Shown here: piece by piece, positions 9,549 to 18,225 of the stretch | Layout of the letters: the number at the start of each line of letters is the position of its first letter | Position numbering within the stretch: the first letter of the stretch is position 1 | Assembly (NCBI RefSeq): GCF_013009555.1 | Contig: NZ_CP046176.1 | Span: 3,131,501 to 3,195,500, forward strand | DNA: 64,000 nucleotides | Reading direction: 5' to 3' | Source: Phocaeicola dorei | GTDB lineage: Bacteria > Bacteroidota > Bacteroidia > Bacteroidales > Bacteroidaceae | Program-made: the position numbers and the translations under genes | The notes under the pieces: generated by a model | The model's input: only the letters and a program-made list of their open reading frames with translations | What the model was told of the DNA's origin: nothing | Database searches by the model: none

Positions 9549-10427
9549 ATGAAAAAATATTATGCAGAATCTGAGTTGATTATCAATCCCGACGGCTCTA
9601 TTTTTCACCTTCATATCAAACCGGAACAGCTGGCAAATAAAATAATTCTAGTAGGTGACCCTGGGCGTGTAGCATTAGTAGCTTCTCATTTCGAAACTAA
9701 AGAATGTGAAATAGAAAGCCGTGAATTCAAGACCATTACCGGTACTTATAAAGGGAAACGTCTCACCGTAGTTTCCACCGGTATAGGTTGTGACAATATA
9801 GACATTGTGATGAATGAATTAGATGCTTTGGCCAATATTAATTTCAATACCCGTTATGAAAAAGACCACTTACGCCAATTGGAATTAGTACGTATCGGTA
9901 CATGTGGCGGATTACAGCCTTATACTCCCGTTGGCACCTATATTTGTTCTGAAAAGTCTATCGGTTTTGATGGACTACTCAATTTCTACGCCGGACGCAA
10001 TGAGGTTTGCGATCTGAAATTCGAACAAGCTTTTATAAATTACATGGGTTGGGAAGGTAATGTATGCATCGCCCACCCATACGTCATTGATGCCGACCGG
10101 GAATTAATAGACCGCATCGCGCAAAATGATATGGTCCGTGGCATAACTATCGCCGCAGGAGGTTTCTTTGGCCCGCAAGGACGAGAACTCCGTATTCCAC
10201 TGGCCGATCCTGAACAGAATGAAAAGATTGAGAAATTTGAATACAATGACTATCGCATCACTAACTTTGAAATGGAAAGTTCCGCCCTTGCCGGATTAGC
10301 ACGCCTGATGGGACACAAAGCCATGACTGTATGTATGGTAATTGCCAACCGACTAATAAAGGAAGCCAATACCGGCTATAAAAACTCTATTGATGGTTTG
10401 ATAGAAAAAGTCTTGGAAAGAATATAA
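9549..10427 (+). CDS. Nucleoside phosphorylase (uridine phosphorylase-like)
   Basis: A 292-residue protein of the PNP/UDP family. The phosphate-binding VGDPGRV (about residues 36-42), the LVRIGTCGG strand-turn and the FEMESSALAGLA motif that contacts the ribose are all visible. It cleaves a nucleoside with phosphate to give base and ribose-1-phosphate in salvage. The sequence resembles uridine phosphorylase more than purine enzymes, but substrate cannot be fixed by eye. It has its own 190-bp upstream region and seems to be a single gene. Confidence 0.88.
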   Translation: MKKYYAESELIINPDGSIFHLHIKPEQLANKIILVGDPGRVALVASHFETKECEIESREFKTITGTYKGKRLTVVSTGIGCDNIDIVMNELDALANINFNTRYEKDHLRQLELVRIGTCGGLQPYTPVGTYICSEKSIGFDGLLNFYAGRNEVCDLKFEQAFINYMGWEGNVCIAHPYVIDADRELIDRIAQNDMVRGITIAAGGFFGPQGRELRIPLADPEQNEKIEKFEYNDYRITNFEMESSALAGLARLMGHKAMTVCMVIANRLIKEANTGYKNSIDGLIEKVLERI

Positions 10428-10609
10428 TTCCCAATTTAGTTGTCTATATAATATGGATAAAATTCACCGGATCATCTATCAATACTTATTCTTATTATCA
10501 TCGAGAAGAAGATTGGCATAAACAGATTTTTTACAGAATAAGCCAACTCTTTTTACCTAACAGGGGACATCGCTTCATAGAAGACCATTTTTTGTAAAAA
10601 AACAACAAG

Positions 10610-11122
10610 ATGTCCCCTCATAAAACAAATAAAAATATGGAAACCAGTTTCAAACAAACAACTAGTAATAAAGTAGAACGTTACCGTCTTTTCCTCCCTC
10701 AGTTTGAACTTTTAATATCAGATGAAAAAGAAGAAATAAGTGTTTTGGCCAATACTGCCGCTGCTCTTCGGGAAGCCTTCGGCTTTTTTTGGGTAGGTTT
10801 CTATCTGGTTAAAGACGGCCAACTTATTTTAGGACCTTTTCAGGGAAGCACCGCCTGTTATCGCATCCATAAAGGAAAGGGAGTATGTGGAACCTCATGG
10901 TCAGAAGCTCGAACCTTGATAGTGCCCAATGTAGAACAATTCCCCGGACATATAGCCTGCAGTTCTCTTTCCCGCTCCGAAATTGTTGTTCCTATTCTTG
11001 CTAATGGACAAGTAAAGGGAGTATTGGATATTGACAGTAATCTATTAAACTCTTTTGATGAAACAGACCGCCGTTATTTAGAAGAAGTAACAGCCATCGT
11101 AGCTAAAACATTATATTATTAA
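10610..11122 (+). CDS. msrC: GAF-domain free methionine-(R)-sulfoxide reductase
   Basis: A 170-residue GAF protein. The three fRMsr cysteines are present: Cys83, Cys93 in GKGVCGTSW and Cys117 in GHIACSSLSRSEIVVPI. The enzyme reduces free methionine-R-sulfoxide with thioredoxin. ATG 10610 is used; ATG 10637 is an equally plausible start that removes nine polar residues before the conserved domain. The stop codon lies 4 bases before mnmE, so the two genes probably share a transcript. Confidence 0.88.
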   Translation: MSPHKTNKNMETSFKQTTSNKVERYRLFLPQFELLISDEKEEISVLANTAAALREAFGFFWVGFYLVKDGQLILGPFQGSTACYRIHKGKGVCGTSWSEARTLIVPNVEQFPGHIACSSLSRSEIVVPILANGQVKGVLDIDSNLLNSFDETDRRYLEEVTAIVAKTLYY

Positions 11123-11126
11123 CCAA

Positions 11127-12629
11127 ATGAAAATGATAAACCAAGATACAATCTGCGCCATTGCCACCGCCCAGGGAGGAGCCATCGGAATAATTCGTGT
11201 ATCTGGCCCAAAAGCGATTGAAATAACGTCACGCATATTTACACCCGCCACAGGCAAGCCACTGACAGAACGAGCACCATATACTCTTACTTTCGGAAAG
11301 ATTTGTTCCCCAAAGCGAAAAATTAATAATACACTTTTCCAAAAAACGAGTGAAATTCCGCAAGAAAAAAGTGAAACGTTACAAAAAAAAGAATCAATTA
11401 TACCTTCTGCAGAAGAAGTAATAGACGAAGTTTTAATTTCTTTGTTCCGTGCCCCTCATTCTTATACCGGTGAAGACAGTACGGAAATCATGTGTCATGG
11501 TTCATCCTATATCCTGCAGCAAGTTATACAACTCCTGATCTATAATGGATGTCGTGCCGCTCTACCAGGTGAATACACCCAACGTGCTTTTCTAAACGGA
11601 AAAATGGACTTGAGCCAAGCCGAAGCTGTGGCCGATCTGATAGCCTCATCGTCTGCCGCCACCCATCGCCTAGCCATGAGCCAAATGCGTGGAGGATTCA
11701 GTAAAGAACTTTCTAACCTGCGTAACCAATTGCTTCATTTCACTTCGTTAATGGAATTAGAACTGGATTTCAGTGATCATGAAGAACTAGAATTCGCCAA
11801 TCGTGACGAACTGAGCAGTCTAGCTACCCATATCGAACAAGTTATTGCCCAGCTAGCTCATTCTTTCAGTGTAGGAAACGCAATCAAGAATGGCATTCCT
11901 GTAGCAATTATCGGAGAGACGAATGCTGGAAAATCCACCTTACTGAATGCGTTGCTGAATGAGGAAAAAGCCATTGTCAGTGATATCCATGGAACGACCC
12001 GTGACGTAATAGAGGATACGATCAATTTACAAGGTGTCACATTCCGATTTATTGATACAGCTGGAATCCGCCAAACGAACGATACAATAGAAAATCTAGG
12101 GATAGAACGTACTTTCCAAAAGATGGACCAAGCATATGTCATTTTATGGATGATAGACTCTACAGATGCCCAAAGACGGTTCGAAGAATTAAAAGCCGAA
12201 ATTCTTCCACACTGCGAAGGGAAAAAGATGATTATTTTATTTAATAAGTCAGATCTGTTACTAGCAATACAAAAAGAAGAGTTGTCAGCTATATTTGCTG
12301 ACATGAAAGTGGAAAAACTATTTATCTCAGCAAAGAAAAGGGAAAATATAACGATCCTGGAAAAAAAGTTAGTACAGGCAGCCGCCTTACCAGAAATCAA
12401 CCAAAACGATATTATCATTACAAATGTACGCCATTACGAAGCATTAACACGAGCATTGGATTCTATTCATAGAGTACAGGAAGGATTGCAATTGGGATTA
12501 TCAGGAGATTTGGTAAGTGAGGATTTAAGACAATGTATCCACGAACTAAGTGAGATTGTTGCAGAAGGAGGTATAACCTCGGAAGAAACATTGCAAAATA
12601 TATTTCAAAACTTTTGCATCGGCAAGTGA
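11127..12629 (+). CDS. mnmE: tRNA uridine-34 modification GTPase MnmE
   Basis: A 500-residue protein with the full MnmE plan: N-terminal folate-binding domain (DTICAIATAQGGAIGIIRVSG), helical domain, inserted Ras-like G domain with P-loop GETNAGKST, DTAG and NKSD motifs, and the C-terminal CIGK whose Cys is typical. With MnmG it adds the cnm5/nm5 group to wobble uridine. A 35-residue charged insertion (about residues 62-100) makes it longer than the usual 460. The gene is intact although a mobile element starts directly after its terminator. Confidence 0.96.
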   Translation: MKMINQDTICAIATAQGGAIGIIRVSGPKAIEITSRIFTPATGKPLTERAPYTLTFGKICSPKRKINNTLFQKTSEIPQEKSETLQKKESIIPSAEEVIDEVLISLFRAPHSYTGEDSTEIMCHGSSYILQQVIQLLIYNGCRAALPGEYTQRAFLNGKMDLSQAEAVADLIASSSAATHRLAMSQMRGGFSKELSNLRNQLLHFTSLMELELDFSDHEELEFANRDELSSLATHIEQVIAQLAHSFSVGNAIKNGIPVAIIGETNAGKSTLLNALLNEEKAIVSDIHGTTRDVIEDTINLQGVTFRFIDTAGIRQTNDTIENLGIERTFQKMDQAYVILWMIDSTDAQRRFEELKAEILPHCEGKKMIILFNKSDLLLAIQKEELSAIFADMKVEKLFISAKKRENITILEKKLVQAAALPEINQNDIIITNVRHYEALTRALDSIHRVQEGLQLGLSGDLVSEDLRQCIHELSEIVAEGGITSEETLQNIFQNFCIGK

Positions 12630-12670
12630 TGGCTTGGAAACAGCCATAAGTAACCATAACCATTTAGAAT

Positions 12671-12697
12671 AAAGTCGCTGTATTTCAGCGACTTTTC
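12671..12697 (+). terminator. mnmE terminator
   Basis: A stem aagtcgctg / cagcgactt with a 5-base loop is followed by T-rich sequence, 42 bases after the mnmE stop. It marks the last certain core-chromosome feature on the left of the mobilizable element. Confidence 0.85.
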
Positions 12698-12810
12698 TAT
12701 TTTAACACTTTCCAGTCCGTATTTGGAGGTAACGGATTTTATCCATATTTTTCTATCATATTTCTACCGCAACGGAAATTCACGGTTAGCCCGAATGTCA
12801 CAGTGACGCA

Positions 12811-12850
12811 TTAGTTGACGTGTGTTGACAGTGGTTTACATGTGTTGACA
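12811..12850. repeat. Direct repeats at the left end of the mobile element
   Basis: TGTGTTGACA occurs perfectly at 12821-12830 and 12841-12850, exactly 20 bp apart, and a partial copy (AGTTGACGTG) precedes at 12813. The phased repeats lie 40 bp before the HTH gene and near the expected element end, so they may be integrase arm sites or an operator. Confidence 0.6.
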
Positions 12851-12889
12851 AAAAGGGAAATTAAAAAACGTAGAAAATGACTCGAAAAT

Positions 12890-13768
12890 ATGGAAGTAAA
12901 AAGAATTTGTCAATGGTGCGGAAAACCGTTCATCGCACAGAAAACAACGACTTGCTATTGTAGCCCTCAATGCTCGAAGCGAGGTTACAAACATCGTATC
13001 AAAGAGCGCAAAATGGAATTGCGCCACATGCAGGAAATGCAGGAGTTGCGCTCCAGTTTGGAGAAACAGGAGTATTTCACTTTCTCTCAGGCAGCCCGAT
13101 TGATGGGAGTAAGCCGTCAATACATTTATAAGTTAGTTAAAGAGGACAAACTTAGGGCATCCCGAATTAGCGGAAGGATGTCATTGGTAAGGCGTGCCGA
13201 TATTGAACTAATGCTCAAAAGTAAACCATACGAGAGGTTAGTAGCTAAAAACGATTTCGACATCTCCGAATATTATACTGCCGAAGAGATTGCAGAGAAA
13301 TACAAGGTCAATGCCAAATGGGTATGGACTTACACACGGCAGCACAAAGTGCCAAAGGTGAGAATACGCCAGTTCAATTATTACAGCAAGAAGCATATCG
13401 ATGCCGCCTTTGCCAAATACGAGGTGGATTCCGACCTGACCGAATGGTACACTCCCGAAGAGATTCAAGAAAAGTACGGCATGACACGTGTCGCCATCCG
13501 TTCACAAGTGTACCGGAATAATATTCCATCCAAGAAAGAGCACGGTCAGATATACTACTCCAAACTGCATTTCGACCTGTCGAAGACATCGGAACAAGAA
13601 AGTAAGGCTGAATACTACACCGTCAAGGAGGCGATGGAAAAATTCAAGCTGTCCCGAGACTCGGTTTACGGCATTCTGCAATTCCACCAAATCAACCGGG
13701 AGAAGAACGGACGGTTCGTCAGGTTCTTGAAAGTAGAGTTTGACCGGGTGATGGGTGTCCGTAAATAA
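12890..13768 (+). CDS. Multi-HTH DNA-binding protein with N-terminal zinc ribbon
   Basis: A 292-residue protein. The N-terminus holds a zinc-ribbon pattern (CQWCGKPF ... CYCSPQC, residues about 6-25). Then come four helix-turn-helix units of the MerR/excisionase (HTH_17) type: FTFSQAARLMGVSRQYIYKLV, YYTAEEIAEKYKVNAKWVW, WYTPEEIQEKYGMTRVAIR and YYTVKEAMEKFKLSRDSVY. Such proteins precede the integrase in Bacteroides mobilizable transposons. It probably controls integration, excision or transfer and may bind the repeats at 12811-12850. A four-unit array suggests binding to a long or repeated site. Confidence 0.75.
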   Translation: MEVKRICQWCGKPFIAQKTTTCYCSPQCSKRGYKHRIKERKMELRHMQEMQELRSSLEKQEYFTFSQAARLMGVSRQYIYKLVKEDKLRASRISGRMSLVRRADIELMLKSKPYERLVAKNDFDISEYYTAEEIAEKYKVNAKWVWTYTRQHKVPKVRIRQFNYYSKKHIDAAFAKYEVDSDLTEWYTPEEIQEKYGMTRVAIRSQVYRNNIPSKKEHGQIYYSKLHFDLSKTSEQESKAEYYTVKEAMEKFKLSRDSVYGILQFHQINREKNGRFVRFLKVEFDRVMGVRK

Positions 13769-13894
13769 CCCTATTGGCAGCTATTTTATGGCTATCCGCA
13801 AATTATTCTAAAATTAATATCTGCTGAAAATCATCTGCATGACTACATGATAGAGTTTTGCCAGCGAATTAGTAATAATCAAAAATATACCACT

Positions 13895-15010
13895 ATGCAT
13901 GAATGCAAAACAGTAACATTAAGGACACGTCCGCTAAAAGGCAGGATGTTGTCTTTTTATCTGGATTATTATCCGGGGTATCGAGACAAGGAAACGATGA
14001 AAGTTATCCGTCATGAATCGCTTGGCATTTATATCTACGCCAATCCGAAAAACAAGCGTGAACAGAGTTTCAACGAAGCGATGACCGAGAAAGCCGAGGC
14101 TATTCGTTGCCGCCGCTTTGAATCTGTCGTTAATGAACGGTATGATTTCTTCGACAAGTACAAACTCAAAGCGGATTTCTTGGAATACTACCGCAAGCAA
14201 CTCCGCAAACACGACCAGAAATGGGAGTTCGTCTATCTCCATTTCAGCAACTTCGTACATGGCAAATGTACTTTTGAGGAGATTGACATCGACCTATGTA
14301 ACAAGTTTCGGGAATACCTGTTGAGTGCCAAGAAACTAAGGCGCAACGGACGTATCACACGAAACTCCGCATCGGGATATTGGTCCACTTTCAGAGGATT
14401 CTTGAAAATACTCTATCGCAATGGGATGATAAAGACCAATGTCAATGATTTCTTGGAAAAGATTGAGACAGAAGACACCATGAAAGAGGCCTTGTCCGTC
14501 GAAGAGTTATACCAGTTAGCAGAAACGCCGTGTAAAAAGCCTATCGTGAAAATCGCATCGCTGTTTTCCTGTATGACCAGCTTGCGCATCAGTGATATTC
14601 TCGCCCTATGTTGGGAAGACATCGTAGATTATTCTGCCGGAGGGAAATGCGTACATATCATTACGCAGAAGAACAAAACGGAAGACATCATTCCCATCAG
14701 CGAGGAGGCGTTAGGGCTGATAGGATACAGTTCCGAGAAGAAAGGTCTGGTGTTCAAGGGGCTTATGCGCAGTTGGACACAAGCACCCATGAAAGAGTGG
14801 ATTCGTTCTGCCGGAATAACCAAAAACATAACATTCCATTCATATCGGAGAACATTCACAACCCTTCAGGGGGCTGCCGGTACAGACGTCCGTACCATAC
14901 AAAGCATAATGGCACACAAAAGCATTACCACGACTATGCGTTACATGAAAGTCGTGGACAGTAACAAGCGTGAAGCCAGCAATAAAATCACTTTGATAAG
15001 GAAAGACTGA
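13895..15010 (+). CDS. Tyrosine integrase of the mobilizable element
   Basis: A 371-residue site-specific recombinase. ATG 13895 is preferred to ATG 13847 because the family begins near MHECKTVTLRTRPL. The N-terminus holds the Bacteroidetes arm-binding and SAM-like core-binding domains; the catalytic part shows Arg in TSLRISDILALCW, the HxxR box in HSYRRTFTTLQ, and the final His/Tyr in HKSITTTMRYMKV. It should catalyse integration and excision of the element. The gene ends at a strong terminator. Confidence 0.9.
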   Translation: MHECKTVTLRTRPLKGRMLSFYLDYYPGYRDKETMKVIRHESLGIYIYANPKNKREQSFNEAMTEKAEAIRCRRFESVVNERYDFFDKYKLKADFLEYYRKQLRKHDQKWEFVYLHFSNFVHGKCTFEEIDIDLCNKFREYLLSAKKLRRNGRITRNSASGYWSTFRGFLKILYRNGMIKTNVNDFLEKIETEDTMKEALSVEELYQLAETPCKKPIVKIASLFSCMTSLRISDILALCWEDIVDYSAGGKCVHIITQKNKTEDIIPISEEALGLIGYSSEKKGLVFKGLMRSWTQAPMKEWIRSAGITKNITFHSYRRTFTTLQGAAGTDVRTIQSIMAHKSITTTMRYMKVVDSNKREASNKITLIRKD

Positions 15011-15033
15011 CAACGGTTTTTCTCCCCATTTAT

Positions 15034-15077
15034 ACGGATATAGTATGATTTTTAGTCCTAAATCATACTATATCCGT
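15034..15077 (+). terminator. Perfect 18-bp hairpin terminator after the integrase
   Basis: Arms 15034-15051 and 15060-15077 are perfectly complementary around an 8-base loop and are followed by a T-rich run. The stem is symmetric and could stop transcription from both sides. Confidence 0.85.
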
Positions 15078-15177
15078 TATTTTTCATCAAAATTGAATGA
15101 TTTATCATCACCAATTGTAAGTGTCTGGAATACGGCACATAACTTTGCCGCATAATCATTCCAAACATTTACAGTAT

Positions 15178-15945
15178 ATGACAAATAAAACTCAAATTCG
15201 TACTAAAAGGATAAGTTTCGTTCTTGCGTTGTCGGTAATCACCTATACAGCGACAGACACTTATCTTTCCGCTTATCACGACATCGATGTCATGAAGATA
15301 ATGACTCCAGTAATACTCGAACTTGTGACAACAATTTTATTATGCGGTCTGTTACAACGATCTTTCTATAAATGGATAACGAAGTATTCAATCAATTTGC
15401 CTTTTGCCCGGCAATCTCCAATCGTTCTTGAATCCGACACCGAGATAAAAGCCGATTGTACAACTGAAATTCAAGTTATTGAACAGCCATCTATTTTAGA
15501 CAATTACGATGCGATGTTGGAGAACCTCAAAAAGAAAGAGGCCGAAAGACAAGTGAAAATCATGGATGCCATTCGTGAATATGTGACAATCAAAACTGCC
15601 CCTTATCTCTCTAAGGAAGCTATTGCCACACTGATTGCCAATATTGAATATATGGCTTGTGACCACCCCGATTTATATAAGCCGATTCGCTCCAATATAG
15701 ACAATCCGCTGAGGTCGCCGGGGCTCCGCCATCTGGCATGGAATGTCGGAGAACGCTTGAATGTGCCTTTGGTAAAAAGAGCGGAATTCATAAAGGCTTC
15801 GTTTCCACATGAACTCGTAAATGCCACTCATGAATACCTCAGACTTAATTTACGGGACACTGTTACAAGCCAAATTCCCATTGACGTACCTGACAAGGGA
15901 GATTTTCGCTTCCATCTGGACACAGACAATAACGACTCACAATAA
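15178..15945 (+). CDS. Element-borne membrane protein of unknown function
   Basis: A 255-residue protein. ATG 15178 is chosen; the longer frame starts at GTG 15121 and adds a segment without protein character. Two membrane helices (about residues 12-35 and 40-62) are followed by a cytosolic domain with a helical region (ENLKKKEAERQVKIMDAI) and a conserved-looking segment NVGERLNVPLVKRAEFIKASFP. I recognise no enzyme motif. Position between integrase and replication/mobilization genes suggests an accessory role, such as entry exclusion or transfer. Confidence 0.6.
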   Translation: MTNKTQIRTKRISFVLALSVITYTATDTYLSAYHDIDVMKIMTPVILELVTTILLCGLLQRSFYKWITKYSINLPFARQSPIVLESDTEIKADCTTEIQVIEQPSILDNYDAMLENLKKKEAERQVKIMDAIREYVTIKTAPYLSKEAIATLIANIEYMACDHPDLYKPIRSNIDNPLRSPGLRHLAWNVGERLNVPLVKRAEFIKASFPHELVNATHEYLRLNLRDTVTSQIPIDVPDKGDFRFHLDTDNNDSQ

Positions 15946-16044
15946 AAAACGTATGCAGACGGAATAATTAATCTGGTCTGTATTGTTCTGCAAGATTTCA
16001 TTGAGTTGGTTCGCAGCATGTTGAACGATTAAAAGAGTTTTAAT

Positions 16045-16419
16045 ATGGAAAAAGACCAACTGACTTTCAATGACCTGCCGACTGTGGTAGGAGAACTGTG
16101 CAACCGAATCGCAAGTATGGAAAATCTTCTGACGGAGAAACTTTCCCGGCAGAACGAAGTCAAAGAGAATACGCACGTTCCGATGACCGTGCAGGAGGCT
16201 TGCGCTTATCTGAAAATGCCGTTATCGACCTTTTACTACAAGGTAAAAAAGGACGATATTCCGGTTATAAAGCAAGACAAGCATCTATACATCTATCGGG
16301 ATGAATTGGACAAATGGCTTGAATCTTCACGAAAGACTCCGGCTCCGCAAAGTTTCGAGGACGAGAATGAAGCCATGCTCGCTTCCCATCGCCGTAAACC
16401 GAACCCTAAAAACTGGTAG
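16045..16419 (+). CDS. Excisionase-like helix-turn-helix protein
   Basis: A 124-residue protein with a short coiled-coil N-terminus and an HTH_17 domain (MTVQEACAYLKMPLSTFYYKVKKDDIPVIKQ, given here only as residues about 48-80) ending in a DELDKWL recognition segment. Proteins of this type act as excisionase or as activators in Bacteroides mobilizable elements. The stop lies 3 bases before the ATPase gene, which indicates an operon. Confidence 0.8.
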   Translation: MEKDQLTFNDLPTVVGELCNRIASMENLLTEKLSRQNEVKENTHVPMTVQEACAYLKMPLSTFYYKVKKDDIPVIKQDKHLYIYRDELDKWLESSRKTPAPQSFEDENEAMLASHRRKPNPKNW

Positions 16420-16422
16420 GCT

Positions 16423-17493
16423 ATGGAAAAGACAGACAATCCAATTCTTTCCATCGAGGAACTGGCAATATGCATGGAGGAGTCTGCCGTGAGCGTAACA
16501 AGTGCATACGGGCACTCCCCTGTGGTGCTGATGGTAGATGATGCAACAATCGGAATATTGGGCAACTTCAGTGCTTCCATCGGAAAGGCTAAAAGCAAGA
16601 AAACGTTCAATGTCTCGGCCATTGTCGCATCGGCATTGACCAACAGCACCATTCTTCATTATCGGTCTATATTCCCCGAGGACAAACGAAAGGTGTTATA
16701 CATTGACACGGAACAAGGGCGGTATCATTGTCAGAACGTGTTAAAGCGCATTTTACGTTTGGCGAACTTGCCGGAAGACAAAGAGCCGGACAATCTGGTT
16801 ATGCTGGCTCTGCGTAAGTATTCCCCTAAAATGCGCTTGGCAATAGTCGAACACGCCATCGGCACAATTCCCGATTTGGGATTGGTGATCATAGATGGCA
16901 TTCGGGATTTCCTTTATGATATCAATTCTCCCGGAGAATCCACCGATATTATTTCAAGACTCATGCAGTGGACGGATGACAGGCAGATTCATATCCATAC
17001 CATCCTCCACCAGAACAAGAATGATGAAAACGCACGTGGACACATCGGCACGGAACTCAACAACAAGGCGGAAACCATCATGCAGGTGGAAGTGGACAAA
17101 GATGATAAGACCATAAGCGTGGTTGAAGCTGTACATATCCGTGACCGGGAATTTGAACCGTTCGCTTTCCGCATCAACGAAGATGCCTTGCCCGAACTGG
17201 TGGAATCCTACCTGCCCAAAGCAAAGGTTGTCGGCCGACCAGCCAAAGAACCGTTCGATCCGTACAAGGAGATTTCGGAGAGTGTACATCGGGCTGCGTT
17301 GGATGCCGTTTTTACCGATGGTAATATCAGCAGTTATGACGGATATCTGGAGCGGCTGAAAAAAGGATATGGATTGCAGGGCGTAAAACTCGGTCACAAC
17401 AAGGCGGTCAAAGTCGCCACCTTTCTAGGCAACAAACGGATGGTGATAAAGGACGGTAAGGAGTATCGTTTCAACCCGGACTATCATTATTGA
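16423..17493 (+). CDS. RepA-like AAA ATPase of the mobilizable element
   Basis: A 356-residue protein of the RecA-like AAA_25/RepA helicase group. The Walker B strand is clear (LGLVIIDGIRDFLYD), with LYIDTEQG before it and a HIHTILHQNKND sensor-like segment after it. The Walker A loop is degenerate: GNFSASIGKAKSKKTF lacks the usual GK(S/T). A C-terminal winged-helix-like tail (residues about 290-356) may bind DNA. The family is common in small Bacteroides elements and probably supports replication of the excised circle. Gene order fits an xis-repA pair. Confidence 0.75.
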   Translation: MEKTDNPILSIEELAICMEESAVSVTSAYGHSPVVLMVDDATIGILGNFSASIGKAKSKKTFNVSAIVASALTNSTILHYRSIFPEDKRKVLYIDTEQGRYHCQNVLKRILRLANLPEDKEPDNLVMLALRKYSPKMRLAIVEHAIGTIPDLGLVIIDGIRDFLYDINSPGESTDIISRLMQWTDDRQIHIHTILHQNKNDENARGHIGTELNNKAETIMQVEVDKDDKTISVVEAVHIRDREFEPFAFRINEDALPELVESYLPKAKVVGRPAKEPFDPYKEISESVHRAALDAVFTDGNISSYDGYLERLKKGYGLQGVKLGHNKAVKVATFLGNKRMVIKDGKEYRFNPDYHY

Positions 17494-17805
17494 GATTGGC
17501 TTTACTTTATTGTCGGGGCGTACATATAGGAATAAAGCAAAGTAGTCAGGAGTGCAGCATGAGGTATTCATTCTCTCCCCTCTTTTAGAGGAAAATATCA
17601 ATTGCTGTTTCCGATCCGTCTGCCGATTCCGTGTGTACACCCGACATGGCTTGTCAAGCAGCATCAACAGGTATCTGTTGCAAGATATGCCAAGGTATAA
17701 CCTCACTGCGTTGCGGTTGTACATTGGCGCTCTTGCCTGCTCTGATACTTCGCCGGTGCGGTACTCGCAAGCTCGCACCTATTCACTATTATAAAAATAA
17801 TTCGC
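17494..17805 (+). other. Likely oriT / mobilization control region
   Basis: This 312-bp gap lies directly upstream of the mob genes, where oriT is expected. It contains a 12-bp inverted repeat with one mismatch (17500-17511 and 17531-17542, ctttactttatt) and a second hairpin GGTGCG / CGCACC (17755-17779) close to the MobC-like start. I cannot identify the nick base. Open frames inside it do not look coding. Confidence 0.55.
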
Positions 17806-18225
17806 ATGAAAGAAAATATTGAAAATTCATCGACAACCACCAGTGAGACAAGAAGCGTCTTTATCGGAGCGAAAGTCACTCCTAGTCAAAAGGAGTATAT
17901 AAAATCACAGGCTGTGCAATGCGGTATGACGGTAAGCGATTACTTGCTTGCCCGTGCATACAATTATCACCCCAAAGCAAGGCTTACGAAAGAGGAAGCG
18001 GCACTGTTGCAGAATCTGGACGATTGCCGGTCTGACCTTGTAAAATACACCTCTGCACTTCACGGAATGTCCACAAAGCAACGCATGGCAATGTTCAATC
18101 AGATTCCGTTCATGGTCGGTTGGCTCAAAGAACTTGGCAATGTAGCCGAAAGCGTCTGCCAATTTCTGAATACCGTAAAAGAACAGAATAAGATTCCGTC
18201 CAACGATAAATCAGAAGAAATATGA
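17806..18225 (+). CDS. MobC-like relaxosome accessory protein
   Basis: A 139-residue protein with an N-terminal ribbon-helix-helix region (SVFIGAKVTPSQKEYIKSQA, then GMTVSDYLLARA) and a helical C-terminus. This pattern belongs to plasmid mobilization relaxosome proteins, which bind oriT and help the relaxase. Its stop codon overlaps the relaxase start by 4 bases (ATGA), so translation is coupled. Confidence 0.82.
   Translation: MKENIENSSTTTSETRSVFIGAKVTPSQKEYIKSQAVQCGMTVSDYLLARAYNYHPKARLTKEEAALLQNLDDCRSDLVKYTSALHGMSTKQRMAMFNQIPFMVGWLKELGNVAESVCQFLNTVKEQNKIPSNDKSEEI

Noticed and set aside
17552..17822. Overlapping short plus-strand frames in the mob control region
   Set aside because: Composition is not coding and the region fits an oriT with hairpins.
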